Positions 31,235-38,800 of a stretch of DNA of 64,000 nt are shown here, piece by piece. This stretch comes from Thermodesulfobacteriota bacterium (GTDB lineage Bacteria > Desulfobacterota_D > UBA1144 > Nemesobacterales > UBA2774): positions 1 to 64,000 of the forward strand of contig JBFMCV010000008.1 of the NCBI GenBank assembly GCA_040754335.1. Reading direction: 5' to 3'. Numbering within the stretch: position 1 is the first letter of the stretch; every line of letters starts with the position of its first letter. Both the position numbers and the translations under genes were made by a program. The notes below the pieces were generated by a model, which saw only the letters and a program-made list of their open reading frames with translations, ran no database searches and was not told the DNA's origin.

Positions 31235-31958
31235 CAAGCCTCTCATATCATGCCTCTGCATCACGCGCGGAAGGACGAAGCTCCTCGAAAGGGCGGTTCA
31301 GTCCTTCAGGGATCAGACATATCCCAACAAAGAGCTCCTGCTCCTCTACCAGACCGACGACGAAGAGACGGCGGAATACGTGCGATCGATGGAAGACAAT
31401 AATCTCATGCTGGTCGAGGTGCCCTCTTCCGAAAAATTTAATCTGGGGAGATTTAGAAACCGCTCCATTAGCGAGTGCCGCGGGGATTATTTCTGCCAGT
31501 GGGACGACGACGACTGGTCTCACCGCGACAGGCTTTCTTTCCAGATGGACGTCATCGAATCGAGCGGGTTGCCGGCATGCCTCCTGTTTCACTGGCTTAT
31601 GTACGACGAGCGAACGGGTAAATCGTATCTGTCCAACAGGAGACCGTGGGAGGGGTCGCTTCTCTGTAAGAAATCGATACTCGGCGACGATCTGAGATAC
31701 GAGGAAGTAGTGAAGCATGAGGATACGTATCTGGTTACCGAGCTCTTCAAGCGGAGCCTTGTTTTCCCTGTGATGATGCCCAAGCTCTACATATACGTTT
31801 ATCACGGTGACAACTTATGCACGAGAGAGCATTGGGAGAAAATATTCAGGGCTTCAACGGAACTCTCCGCCGACTCTACATCGATAATCAAAGGCATACT
31901 CGATGGAAAATATACGGGGGAGGAGGCGTCGCGCCTGCTGGACGGAATCGAGAAATAA
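31227..31958 (+). CDS. GT2 glycosyltransferase
   Basis: A 243-aa protein overlapping the previous gene by 8 bp. GT-A motifs: ISCLCITRGRTKLLERAVQSFRDQTYPNKELLLLY, then YFCQWDDDDWSHRDRLSFQ, in which DDDD is the metal and nucleotide-sugar site. Unlike copies A and B it lacks TPR repeats. It may add a second sugar, or act as a partner to the next gene. The overlap with copy A shows they are produced together. Confidence 0.85.
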   Translation: MDDKPLISCLCITRGRTKLLERAVQSFRDQTYPNKELLLLYQTDDEETAEYVRSMEDNNLMLVEVPSSEKFNLGRFRNRSISECRGDYFCQWDDDDWSHRDRLSFQMDVIESSGLPACLLFHWLMYDERTGKSYLSNRRPWEGSLLCKKSILGDDLRYEEVVKHEDTYLVTELFKRSLVFPVMMPKLYIYVYHGDNLCTREHWEKIFRASTELSADSTSIIKGILDGKYTGEEASRLLDGIEK

Positions 31959-31981
31959 GACAGCCAAGACATTTTGAGAAC

Positions 31982-33727
31982 ATGGCCATACCAAGAATAA
32001 TTCACCAGACGTTCAGGAGCGGCGATATACCCGGTAAATTCGGCCGGTTCAGGGAGCACCTTATATCCCTGCACCCCGGATGGGAGTATAAATTCTACGA
32101 CGACGAGGCGTGCAGGGGCGCGGTCGAAAAATTCTTCCCCGCGTTCCTGCCCGTATACGACCGGGCGTCCGTGATACAGAAGAGCGATATCTTCCGCGTC
32201 ATAGTCGTTTACGGGGAGGGCGGATTTTACCTCGATATGGACATGGAGTGCCTTAACCCGCTTGATCCGCTGTGCGAATTCAGGTGCGTTTTCGGTGAGG
32301 AGTCTACTCTTTCCGGGGAATACGCCCTCAGGCTCGGGCACAGGGACAGGCTCCGTGTCGCGAACTATATGTTCGGCAGCGAGCCCGGCCACCCTTTCCT
32401 GCTCCGCATACTGAGGAAGATGGCCGGGGAGTCACGCCGCGACATACTCGCGGAGAACGACGTCCTCGAATCGACGGGTCCCGGGCTCGTCACCACTGTA
32501 TATCACGACTGGAAGGATAAGCTAAGGGACGTGGTGCTGCTGCGCAACCTGGACCGCGCGTGCCCGGTGACGGGACACGTCGCCTGTCATTTCGGATACT
32601 ACGCCAGACACCACCACATGGCGTCCTGGAGGTGGGAGCATAAAAACGGCTCGCCCCAGTATGCCGACGCTATAAGGGTGAAACCGGCTGAAGCCGACGT
32701 CGAGCGATTATTCCGGTATATAGATTCTAAACTCAATGGAGCGCAAGTATCCGATGATATATATGTGCTGCGGACGTATGACGACAAGGCTTACGACGGC
32801 TTGACTAATGTATTCAGCCGTTCCAGTCCTGTCGGGATCGTGGTAAAGGACACTAAGAGTCTATCCGGCAAGAAGGTATTGGTCTGCGGCGTCCCGCACT
32901 GCTACGTCTACAGGCTTTCCAGGCAGAATGTTAATGTCGCGTATACGACGTTTGAGTCAAATGCAATCCCCAGTTTCTGGGTCGAATCGCTTAATGCCGA
33001 CTACGCCCGATGCATAGTCCCACACGAATATATAAAGGAGGTATTCATCGCATCGGGGGTGCGGATACCTGTCACGGTCATACAGCAGGGTTTTACGAGG
33101 TACCGGAGGAATGTCCGAATCAAACCGCAGAGCGGTGTCTTCCGTATTGGGTTCCTCGGCGTGCCCTATAACAGGAAAAATTTATTTAAAGTATATCAGG
33201 CGTGTGTGAATCTCCTTGGATCGATACCGGGGCTCAGGCTCGTTGTTCATTCCGCGTTAAAGTATTCCGGTATATACACACCGGAAGTCTACCTCATGGA
33301 GAATTCCCCCTTCGTCGAGTGGACATGGGGCGCAAAGGACGAGGAATGGACTTCGGAATGGCTCAGCCGGCTCTCCTGTTACATCTTCCCTTCGAGCGGG
33401 GAGGGATGGTCGTTCACGCCCCGCGAGAGCCTTTATCTCGGCATACCGACGTTATTGTCCGATATACCCGTGCATAAGGAGATTATCGAGTCCGGATTCT
33501 GCAGGGCCATACCCGTGAGCGGAAAGGAGGAGGCGAAATACGAAGGGAACACCTACGGCCAGTGGGACAGGGTCAGCGTGAACGATATCGAGGAAGCGAT
33601 ATGGGACGTATACCGGAATTACGGGAGCTACCTCATACGCGCCTTGCAAGGGGGCAGGTGGATAGAGAATAAATGGACGAACGAGAGCTCTCAGCAGATG
33701 CTTCTCGAATTCATGCGCTCCCTCTAA
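31982..33727 (+). CDS. Two-domain glycosyltransferase (GT32-like + GT4-like)
   Basis: A 581-aa protein from MAIPRIIHQTF. Domain 1 (about 1-230) has RIIHQTFRSGD, KFYDDEACR and the DXD motif in GGFYLDMDMECL, as in GT32/capsular mannosyl- and glycosyltransferases. Domain 2 (about 270-580) has GT-B features: FESNAIPSFWVESLNADYARCIVPHEY, then WTWGAKDEEWTSEWLSRLSCYIFPSSGEGWSFTPRESLYLGIPTLLSD, the usual GT4 donor-site region. A single chain with two different GT folds suggests adding two sugars in sequence. Weak RBS; starts farther upstream are possible but lack homology. It ends the first half of the cluster. Confidence 0.8.
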   Translation: MAIPRIIHQTFRSGDIPGKFGRFREHLISLHPGWEYKFYDDEACRGAVEKFFPAFLPVYDRASVIQKSDIFRVIVVYGEGGFYLDMDMECLNPLDPLCEFRCVFGEESTLSGEYALRLGHRDRLRVANYMFGSEPGHPFLLRILRKMAGESRRDILAENDVLESTGPGLVTTVYHDWKDKLRDVVLLRNLDRACPVTGHVACHFGYYARHHHMASWRWEHKNGSPQYADAIRVKPAEADVERLFRYIDSKLNGAQVSDDIYVLRTYDDKAYDGLTNVFSRSSPVGIVVKDTKSLSGKKVLVCGVPHCYVYRLSRQNVNVAYTTFESNAIPSFWVESLNADYARCIVPHEYIKEVFIASGVRIPVTVIQQGFTRYRRNVRIKPQSGVFRIGFLGVPYNRKNLFKVYQACVNLLGSIPGLRLVVHSALKYSGIYTPEVYLMENSPFVEWTWGAKDEEWTSEWLSRLSCYIFPSSGEGWSFTPRESLYLGIPTLLSDIPVHKEIIESGFCRAIPVSGKEEAKYEGNTYGQWDRVSVNDIEEAIWDVYRNYGSYLIRALQGGRWIENKWTNESSQQMLLEFMRSL

Positions 33728-33789
33728 GCGGCCGATAACAGCAGGAAAATATAATCCGCTTAACTAGTCCGGAATTGTACGAATATTGC

Positions 33790-33818
33790 TTGTTTATTAA
33801 TCCAAAATATGATATATT
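33790..33818 (+). promoter_or_regulatory. Candidate sigma-70 promoter for precursor genes
   Basis: TTGTTT and TATATT are 17 bp apart in an AT-rich stretch ending about 31 bp before the precursor gene at 33849. The surrounding cluster is GC-rich, so this AT-rich island is itself suggestive. It would allow the precursors to be expressed more strongly than the upstream enzymes. Confidence 0.4.
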
Positions 33819-33848
33819 TTCGGAAAACCTGACTATGGAGGATGGTCC

Positions 33849-34025
33849 ATGAGCGAAAAGAAAATATTCGACGGCGTCAACCCCGAAAGGCGCGAGTTCC
33901 TCGAAAAAGTGACCAAAGGCGCGTTCATCATCCCTACGGTGATCTCCGTGATGATGCTCAACCAGAGGCTCAACCTCACGACGGCCAACGCCCAGAGCAA
34001 CGACGGCGGCGTAGGCGGGGGATAG
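33849..34025 (+). CDS. Leader-bearing precursor peptide 1, 58 aa
   Basis: ATG 33849 with GGAGG upstream. The leader (MSEKKIFDGVNPERREFLEK, hydrophobic core with IIPTVISVMML, LNLTTANAQS) is nearly identical to the first 50 residues of the Hint protein. The tail after ANAQS is only NDGGVGGG. As with the other copies, either the tail is the modified product released from the leader, or the whole is a Tat-exported peptide cleaved after ANA. In the same direction as the enzymes. Confidence 0.8.
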   Translation: MSEKKIFDGVNPERREFLEKVTKGAFIIPTVISVMMLNQRLNLTTANAQSNDGGVGGG

Positions 34026-34110
34026 AGTCCTGTTCCATCCGTGTGTTTTACGTTATAGCTGCTAATGCATATGATTGATATTTAATACTGGAGTTGAAGG
34101 AGAATCACGC

Positions 34111-34278
34111 ATGGACGATAAGAAATTCCTAGACGGCGTTAACCCCGAAAGGCGCGAGTTCCTCGAAAAAGTGACCAAGGGCGCGTTCATCATCCCGACA
34201 GTGATTTCCGTGATGATGCTCAACCAGAAACTCAACCTCACGACGGCCAACGCCCAGAGCAATATGACTGTTCCGTAA
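34111..34278 (+). CDS. Leader-bearing precursor peptide 2, 55 aa
   Basis: ATG 34111, RBS AAGGAGAA. Leader MDDKKFLDGVNPERREFLEK and the same core and ANAQS. The tail is NMTVP, the only copy with Met-Thr-Val. At DNA level the leader is close to precursors 1 and 3 with mostly synonymous changes, which indicates selection on the leader protein sequence. Confidence 0.8.
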   Translation: MDDKKFLDGVNPERREFLEKVTKGAFIIPTVISVMMLNQKLNLTTANAQSNMTVP

Positions 34279-34365
34279 ACGGCGCTGCCGGGGCTAAAAG
34301 TTGTATCTGCTATTACCCCAGCTGCCCGCGCGCTGTAATTCGAATCTCAGAAAGGAGGGTGTCCG

Positions 34366-34527
34366 ATGAGCCAGAAGAAATACCTAGACGGCGTCAACCC
34401 CGAGAGACGCGAGTTCCTCGAAAAAGTGACCAAGGGCGCGTTCATCATCCCTACGGTGATCTCCGTGATGATGCTCAACCAGAGGCTAAACCTCACGACG
34501 GCCAACGCCCAGAGCAACGATACCTGA
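34366..34527 (+). CDS. Leader-bearing precursor peptide 3, 53 aa
   Basis: ATG 34366 after a strong RBS (AAAGGAGGGTG). Leader MSQKKYLDGVNPERREFLEK with identical core. The tail after ANAQS is only NDT, the shortest in the set. If the tail is the product it would be a few residues long; a larger function would have to lie in the leader itself. A glycosyltransferase relic begins 2 bp after its stop. Confidence 0.78.
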   Translation: MSQKKYLDGVNPERREFLEKVTKGAFIIPTVISVMMLNQRLNLTTANAQSNDT

Positions 34528-34528
34528 T

Positions 34529-34625
34529 CCCGGTCATTGTTATCCTTTTGCGCTCAAGCGCTAACCTGTAAACCGGGAATACCGGACGAAGCCGAGGTTC
34601 GTATCCGCGCTCCTCAAGAAACCCT
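34529..34625 (+). pseudogene. Relic of GT2+TPR glycosyltransferase 3' end
   Basis: Translated in frame, this reads HCYPFALKR-stop-PVNREYRTKPRFVSALLKKP, matching the last 30 residues of copy B (RCYSLALERDPANLEYRTKHRLVSALLGKK). At DNA level the stretch 34571-34620 differs from 36241-36290 at about 8 of 50 positions. A stop codon interrupts it. This is the 3' scar of a glycosyltransferase gene lost by deletion, or copied along with the following precursor. Confidence 0.85.
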
Positions 34626-34758
34626 TAACCGTCGGCCGGTATGACCTTGTCTTATTGACCCCACGCATTAATTTGTAATGGATGCGTCAAAGGTTGCAAT
34701 CCGGCGCCATTTTATATATCATAGAGCATAGAGTCAATTCCCCAATGAGGTTAAAACG

Positions 34759-34947
34759 ATGGACGAGAGCAAGAAGTCTTCTAAAAGATACCTCGATGAT
34801 ATGAACCCCGAAAGGCGTGAGTTCTTGGAGAAACTCACGAAAGGCGCGTTCGTCATCCCGACCGTGCTGTCCGTTATGATGCTTAACCAGAAGCTCAACC
34901 TGAATACCGCGAACGCGCAGAGCCAAGATCTAACGAGTCCGCCTTAA
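34759..34947 (+). CDS. Leader-bearing precursor peptide 4, 62 aa
   Basis: ATG 34759, RBS GAGG. It has the longer N-terminus MDESKKSSKRYLDDMNPERR, shared only with precursor 5. Core FVIPTVLSVMML, then LNTANAQS and a tail QDLTSPP. The 70 bp before it match the 70 bp before precursor 5 (36345-36414). With the relic upstream, this shows that the block glycosyltransferase end, spacer and precursor was duplicated. Confidence 0.82.
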   Translation: MDESKKSSKRYLDDMNPERREFLEKLTKGAFVIPTVLSVMMLNQKLNLNTANAQSQDLTSPP

Positions 34948-35191
34948 TAGTTTTGTACTTTTACCGAGGCTTTAATTGCACCCTCTCAAGTGCCAAAGTG
35001 CACTCGTGAGGTGTAGGTCTTTACCCCGCAATGTTCTTCCCAATGCTAATCAAAACCGCAGGGCAGGCAAAAACTCCTTATACATGAGAGAAGCCGCCCG
35101 GTCACCCCTGGGTATCCCACCGAATCCATCCCGCCCGTCCTCTTTTTAATCAGTCCCTACCGGTTATAATTATTTTCCGGGTTAAGCACAA

Positions 35192-36304
35192 TTGAGCAAT
35201 TTATTCCTTTCAGCCGCCATGATAGTGCGAAACGAGGAGCGTTTCGTCGAAGACTGCCTGAAATCGCTCAAAGGCGTTGCGGATGAAATAGTCGTAGTCG
35301 ATACGGGATCGACCGACAGGACTAAGGAGATCGCTGCCGGTTACGGCGCCAGGGTATTCGATTTCCCGTGGATAGACGACTTCTCGGCCGCACGGAACGA
35401 ATCGCTCGAACATTGCCGCGGGGAATGGATAATCTACATCGACGCCGACGAAAGGCTCGGTCCAATCGATAAAGAAGCGGTCAGGGCCGACCTCTCGCGT
35501 CCGGGGTTCGCAGCGTTTACCGTGAAATACCGTCCAATTTCGTGGTTCACTACATTCAGGGAATACAGGATATTCAGGAACGACCCCAGGATAAGGTTTG
35601 AAGGGATAATTCACGAGACCGTGGTCCCGTCTGTTATGAAGGTCTGCGAGGAGGACGGGCTTGCGATAGGGGACTCGGTCTTGGTAGTAGACCACATAGG
35701 CTACGACGGCGATCTGGGACGCAAGCACAGGCGGAATCTGCCGCTGCTCCAGAGGCATGTCGCTAACCTCCCGGAAAACATATTCCTGAGATACAGGCTG
35801 GGGGCGGTGCTCAAGGGGTTAGGCGATACCGAAGGGGCGGAGAGGGAATGGCGGAGGGCGATCGAGACCGTCCGCCGTAGCGATAATCTCATACCCAGGG
35901 ACAGCATGTCGTATTACGACCTGATACGTCTCCTCCTCGATAAGGGTGAGGACGTTACCCCGCTCCTTGAAGAGGCCGAGGCGCTTTTCCCGGACAATTA
36001 CCTGATAATGTGGGCAAAGGGGATGGTGCTCATGCACGGGGGGAGGTTTGATGAGGCGGTCTCTATCTTCGGTCGGCTCACGTCCATCGACCCGGATAAA
36101 CTCGACCCCGGCAGGATCTCGTACGACAGGAGGATATTCAGCGAGTTCTCGTACGAGCCCATGGGGACTTGCTTTTTCAAGCTGGGCAGGCTTGCCGAGA
36201 GCGAGCGCTGTTATTCCCTTGCTCTGGAGCGCGACCCTGCAAACCTGGAATATCGGACGAAGCACAGGCTCGTATCCGCGCTGCTCGGGAAAAAAACCGG
36301 ATAG
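35192..36304 (+). CDS. GT2 glycosyltransferase with TPR repeats (copy B)
   Basis: A 370-aa paralogue of copy A with the same motifs: SAAMIVRNEERFVEDCL, VVVDTGSTDRTKEIA, DXD in IIYIDADERLGPID, and TPR-like helices after about residue 190. TTG start in the same sequence context as copy A (TTGAGCxA). Two closely related enzymes in a cluster with different precursor tails suggest divided substrates or sugars. It is followed by three more precursors, mirroring copy A in the first half. Confidence 0.82.
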   Translation: MSNLFLSAAMIVRNEERFVEDCLKSLKGVADEIVVVDTGSTDRTKEIAAGYGARVFDFPWIDDFSAARNESLEHCRGEWIIYIDADERLGPIDKEAVRADLSRPGFAAFTVKYRPISWFTTFREYRIFRNDPRIRFEGIIHETVVPSVMKVCEEDGLAIGDSVLVVDHIGYDGDLGRKHRRNLPLLQRHVANLPENIFLRYRLGAVLKGLGDTEGAEREWRRAIETVRRSDNLIPRDSMSYYDLIRLLLDKGEDVTPLLEEAEALFPDNYLIMWAKGMVLMHGGRFDEAVSIFGRLTSIDPDKLDPGRISYDRRIFSEFSYEPMGTCFFKLGRLAESERCYSLALERDPANLEYRTKHRLVSALLGKKTG

Positions 36305-36414
36305 CCGGCTTGACCGGATTTCCTTATGAATCCGGAATTGCTGATAATTCAGTTGCAATCAGGCGAAGTTTTATTTATCATTGTATCCAACAAATTCCTA
36401 AAGAGGCTCAACTG

Positions 36415-36609
36415 ATGGACAAGAATAAGAAGTCTTCAAAAAGATTCTTCGACGATATAAGTCCCGACAGGCGCGATTTCCTGGAAAAGCTGACCAAGGG
36501 CGCGTTCATCATCCCGACGGTCATATCCGTGATGATGCTAAACCAGAAGCTCAATATATCGACCGCGAACGCGCAGAGTACGGATGGGATGTCTCCGACC
36601 TCGAATTAA
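36415..36609 (+). CDS. Leader-bearing precursor peptide 5, 64 aa
   Basis: ATG 36415, RBS AGAGG. N-terminus MDKNKKSSKRFFDDISPDRR with RRDFLEK in place of RREFLEK. Core FIIPTVISVMML, NISTANAQS, and a longer tail TDGMSPTSN. Precursor 6 has nearly the same tail (TDEMSPTSN), so the 3' parts are recent copies while the 5' ends differ. Confidence 0.82.
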   Translation: MDKNKKSSKRFFDDISPDRRDFLEKLTKGAFIIPTVISVMMLNQKLNISTANAQSTDGMSPTSN

Positions 36610-36684
36610 TGTATTTCAATTGTTTGCGGCGACGGCTGCATAGAATACTAATTCGAGTAAAAACATTGTGTGAGGAGCTGAAAG

Positions 36685-36864
36685 ATGAGCAACAAAAAAT
36701 TCCTCGACGATATAAATCCCGACAGGCGCGAGTTCATAGAGAAGATTACCAAAGGCGCATTTCTGATACCCACTGTGCTGTCGGTAATGATGCTAAATCA
36801 GAAGCTCAATATATCGACCGCGAACGCGCAGAGTACGGATGAGATGTCTCCAACTTCGAATTAA
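36685..36864 (+). CDS. Leader-bearing precursor peptide 6, 59 aa
   Basis: ATG 36685, RBS GAGGAGCTGA. Leader MSNKKFLDDINPDRREFIEK, core FLIPTVLSVMML, NISTANAQS and tail TDEMSPTSN. Its 5' flank is repeated before precursor 7 and its 3' end matches that of precursor 5, so it is a mosaic of its two neighbours, as expected from unequal crossing-over or gene conversion. Confidence 0.82.
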   Translation: MSNKKFLDDINPDRREFIEKITKGAFLIPTVLSVMMLNQKLNISTANAQSTDEMSPTSN

Positions 36865-36940
36865 CGTATTTCGAAGGTTTATTGCAACGGTTTCAATAGA
36901 ATACCAATTCGAGTAAAAACATTGTGTGAGGAGCTGAAAG

Positions 36941-37114
36941 ATGAGCGACAAAAAATTCCTCGACGATATAAATCCCGACAGGCGCGAGTTCCTGGAAAAG
37001 GTGACCAAGGGCGCGTTCGTCGTCCCGGCCGTCATATCCGTGATGATGCTCGACCAGAAGCTCAACCTCACGACTGCCAACGCCCAGAGCAACGACGCCG
37101 TAACTCCTGGCTGA
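36941..37114 (+). CDS. Leader-bearing precursor peptide 7, 57 aa
   Basis: ATG 36941, RBS GAGGAGCTGA identical to precursor 6. Leader MSDKKFLDDINPDRREFLEK, core FVVPAVISVMML, NLTTANAQS and tail NDAVTPG. It is the only copy with VVPAV in the core. The 195 bp before the nucleotidyltransferase hold no further copy. Confidence 0.82.
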   Translation: MSDKKFLDDINPDRREFLEKVTKGAFVVPAVISVMMLDQKLNLTTANAQSNDAVTPG

Positions 37115-37308
37115 TTTTTCATCCGCGTTTCTGGCAGCTGGATTAACTGCTTTCTGTCGGACCTTTCCGTCCGGCATATCGTTCGTTTTATCTCACAAAA
37201 CTGCGTAATTCCCGATCTATACATCTCACTCGAAATATTCAAGCTTGTTACTGCCTCCCGTATTGGAGATAATAATCACAATACGAGTATGCGCGGTGTA
37301 ATCCCCTC

Positions 37309-38562
37309 ATGAAAAAAGGGAAAGGCTACGGAGGGTGCTGGCCCACACCGGAGCAGGAGCTCCTTCTCAGGGCCTCCCTGCTCGATGGCTCTGGGGCTGT
37401 AGGCGCTTTCCGTGAGTGGAAGGCCACGTCCGACATCGATACCGTGGACCCCGGCTCCTACAGGCTCTTCCCTCTTTTGTACAAGAATCTCTTATCGCAC
37501 GGTGTAGACGACCCGCTCATGAACATTTTCAGGTGGGTCTATGAGAGGACGCTCTCCAACAACGGTACGCTCTACGAAAGGCTCGCGGGACTGCTCTCCG
37601 AATTCAACGCCCGCGGGATGCCGGCCGTTCTCGTCAAAGGCTCCGCTCTCGCGCTCCTGTATTACGGCGACCCCGGCCTCCGCCCGATGATGGACGCCGA
37701 CATCCTCGTGCCCGCCCGGAGGGTGCGCGAGGCGATAGATATGATCACGGCCCTCGGGTGGCGGTCGTCCGTAACCCCGCTCAAGGGCATTTCCGATGCG
37801 AGGCTCCTCTCGAGGCTCGGATGGACTCCGGGGGAAAGGGACGTCAGGGATTACACGGAGGAATACTTCTCGGTCAGGCACGGGCAGGACTTCACGAACC
37901 CCGCGCGGTTCACGATTGACCTCCACTGGCACCTCCTCCACGGGTACAACCGTCCCGACGCCGACGACCTTTTCTGGAAAGGGGCGCGGAATATCAGCGT
38001 GGAAGGAGTTCCGGCGCTCGCGCTCGACCCCGCCGACCAGCTTCTCCAGGTATGCTCGCACGGGGTCGCGTGGAACACCGTGCCGCCGATAAGGTGGGTG
38101 GCCGACGCGGCTGCGATTATTCGTAAAGAAGGGGAGGGGCTCGACTGGGAGAGGCTCATTCACGCAGCGGTGAGGCACGGAAAGGTCCTCCCCGTGAGGG
38201 AAGCGCTCGGTTATCTCGGCCGCTTCCTCGATAAGCCCCTGCCGGACGTCGTCCTCGGGGAGCTCGGCTCCCTGCCCGTATCCGGGGCCGGGCGTTTCGA
38301 ATACCTCGTGAGGACGAGGCCCCCGGGAGTGCTCGACGGGCTGGTCGAGCTCAGGTTCCTCTGGAGGGCCTATTCGAGCGAGAACGGCGGTAAGAATATA
38401 TTTGCGAGGATTTACGGATTCCCCGAATTCCTGGAGCACGTTTTCGGCATGGGGAGCGCCTGGCACCTCGTCCTCTATTCAGGGTATGAATTGGTGCGCC
38501 GAACGGGGAAGATTATCGGCTCTGCTGCGGAGAGGGTCCTGGGAAAGCGCGCGTCTGACTGA
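37309..38562 (+). CDS. Nucleotidyltransferase family 5 protein
   Basis: A 417-aa protein. The nucleotidyltransferase core is near residues 105-135: MPAVLVKGSALALLYYGD, then RPMMDADILVPARRVREA, with D-A-D as the likely metal-binding pair. Downstream, FTIDLHWHLLHGYN and LQVCSHGVAWNTVPPIRWVADAAAI are typical of this family. Related enzymes occur with HprK-like kinases in lasso-peptide clusters, where they are reported to extend phosphorylation. Here it would act with the HprK-like gene at 28446 on the same precursors. Last gene of the cluster. Confidence 0.82.
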   Translation: MKKGKGYGGCWPTPEQELLLRASLLDGSGAVGAFREWKATSDIDTVDPGSYRLFPLLYKNLLSHGVDDPLMNIFRWVYERTLSNNGTLYERLAGLLSEFNARGMPAVLVKGSALALLYYGDPGLRPMMDADILVPARRVREAIDMITALGWRSSVTPLKGISDARLLSRLGWTPGERDVRDYTEEYFSVRHGQDFTNPARFTIDLHWHLLHGYNRPDADDLFWKGARNISVEGVPALALDPADQLLQVCSHGVAWNTVPPIRWVADAAAIIRKEGEGLDWERLIHAAVRHGKVLPVREALGYLGRFLDKPLPDVVLGELGSLPVSGAGRFEYLVRTRPPGVLDGLVELRFLWRAYSSENGGKNIFARIYGFPEFLEHVFGMGSAWHLVLYSGYELVRRTGKIIGSAAERVLGKRASD

Positions 38563-38800
38563 ACCGAGCTATACATACCGATCAAGAGTAATCCCGCCGC
38601 CATTCTAACAATGATTCCTTCCCCCTTGAGGGACGGTTCTGAGCGTGCGCAGGAACCGGTCGGACTTACAACGAAACTTATGTAGCTAATCAGCTTCAGG
38701 CTCAATGCCGCTTAAACCAAATCAAGCGAAGGATGGGGGTGTACCTAATTCAATAAATCAAATAACAGCTGTTCATCCCTGCTAGTCGATGACGGCAAGC

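Larger units (their letters stand above)
36415..37114 (+). repeat. Tandem duplication with ~256-bp period
   Basis: The segment around 36643-36720 recurs at 36898-36976, including a run of more than 30 nearly identical bases (TTCGAGTAAAAACATTGTG, then GAGGAGCTGAAAGATGAGC). The 3' ends 36565-36610 and 36820-36865 also match closely. The repeat unit is one precursor gene with its 5' flank. Confidence 0.85.

Noticed and set aside
33842-34078. 78-aa plus-strand frame at precursor 1
   Set aside because: It reads precursor 1 in a shifted frame (Arg-rich). The true frame from 33849 matches the leader family exactly. The same applies to the shifted frames at 34359, 36609 and 36922.
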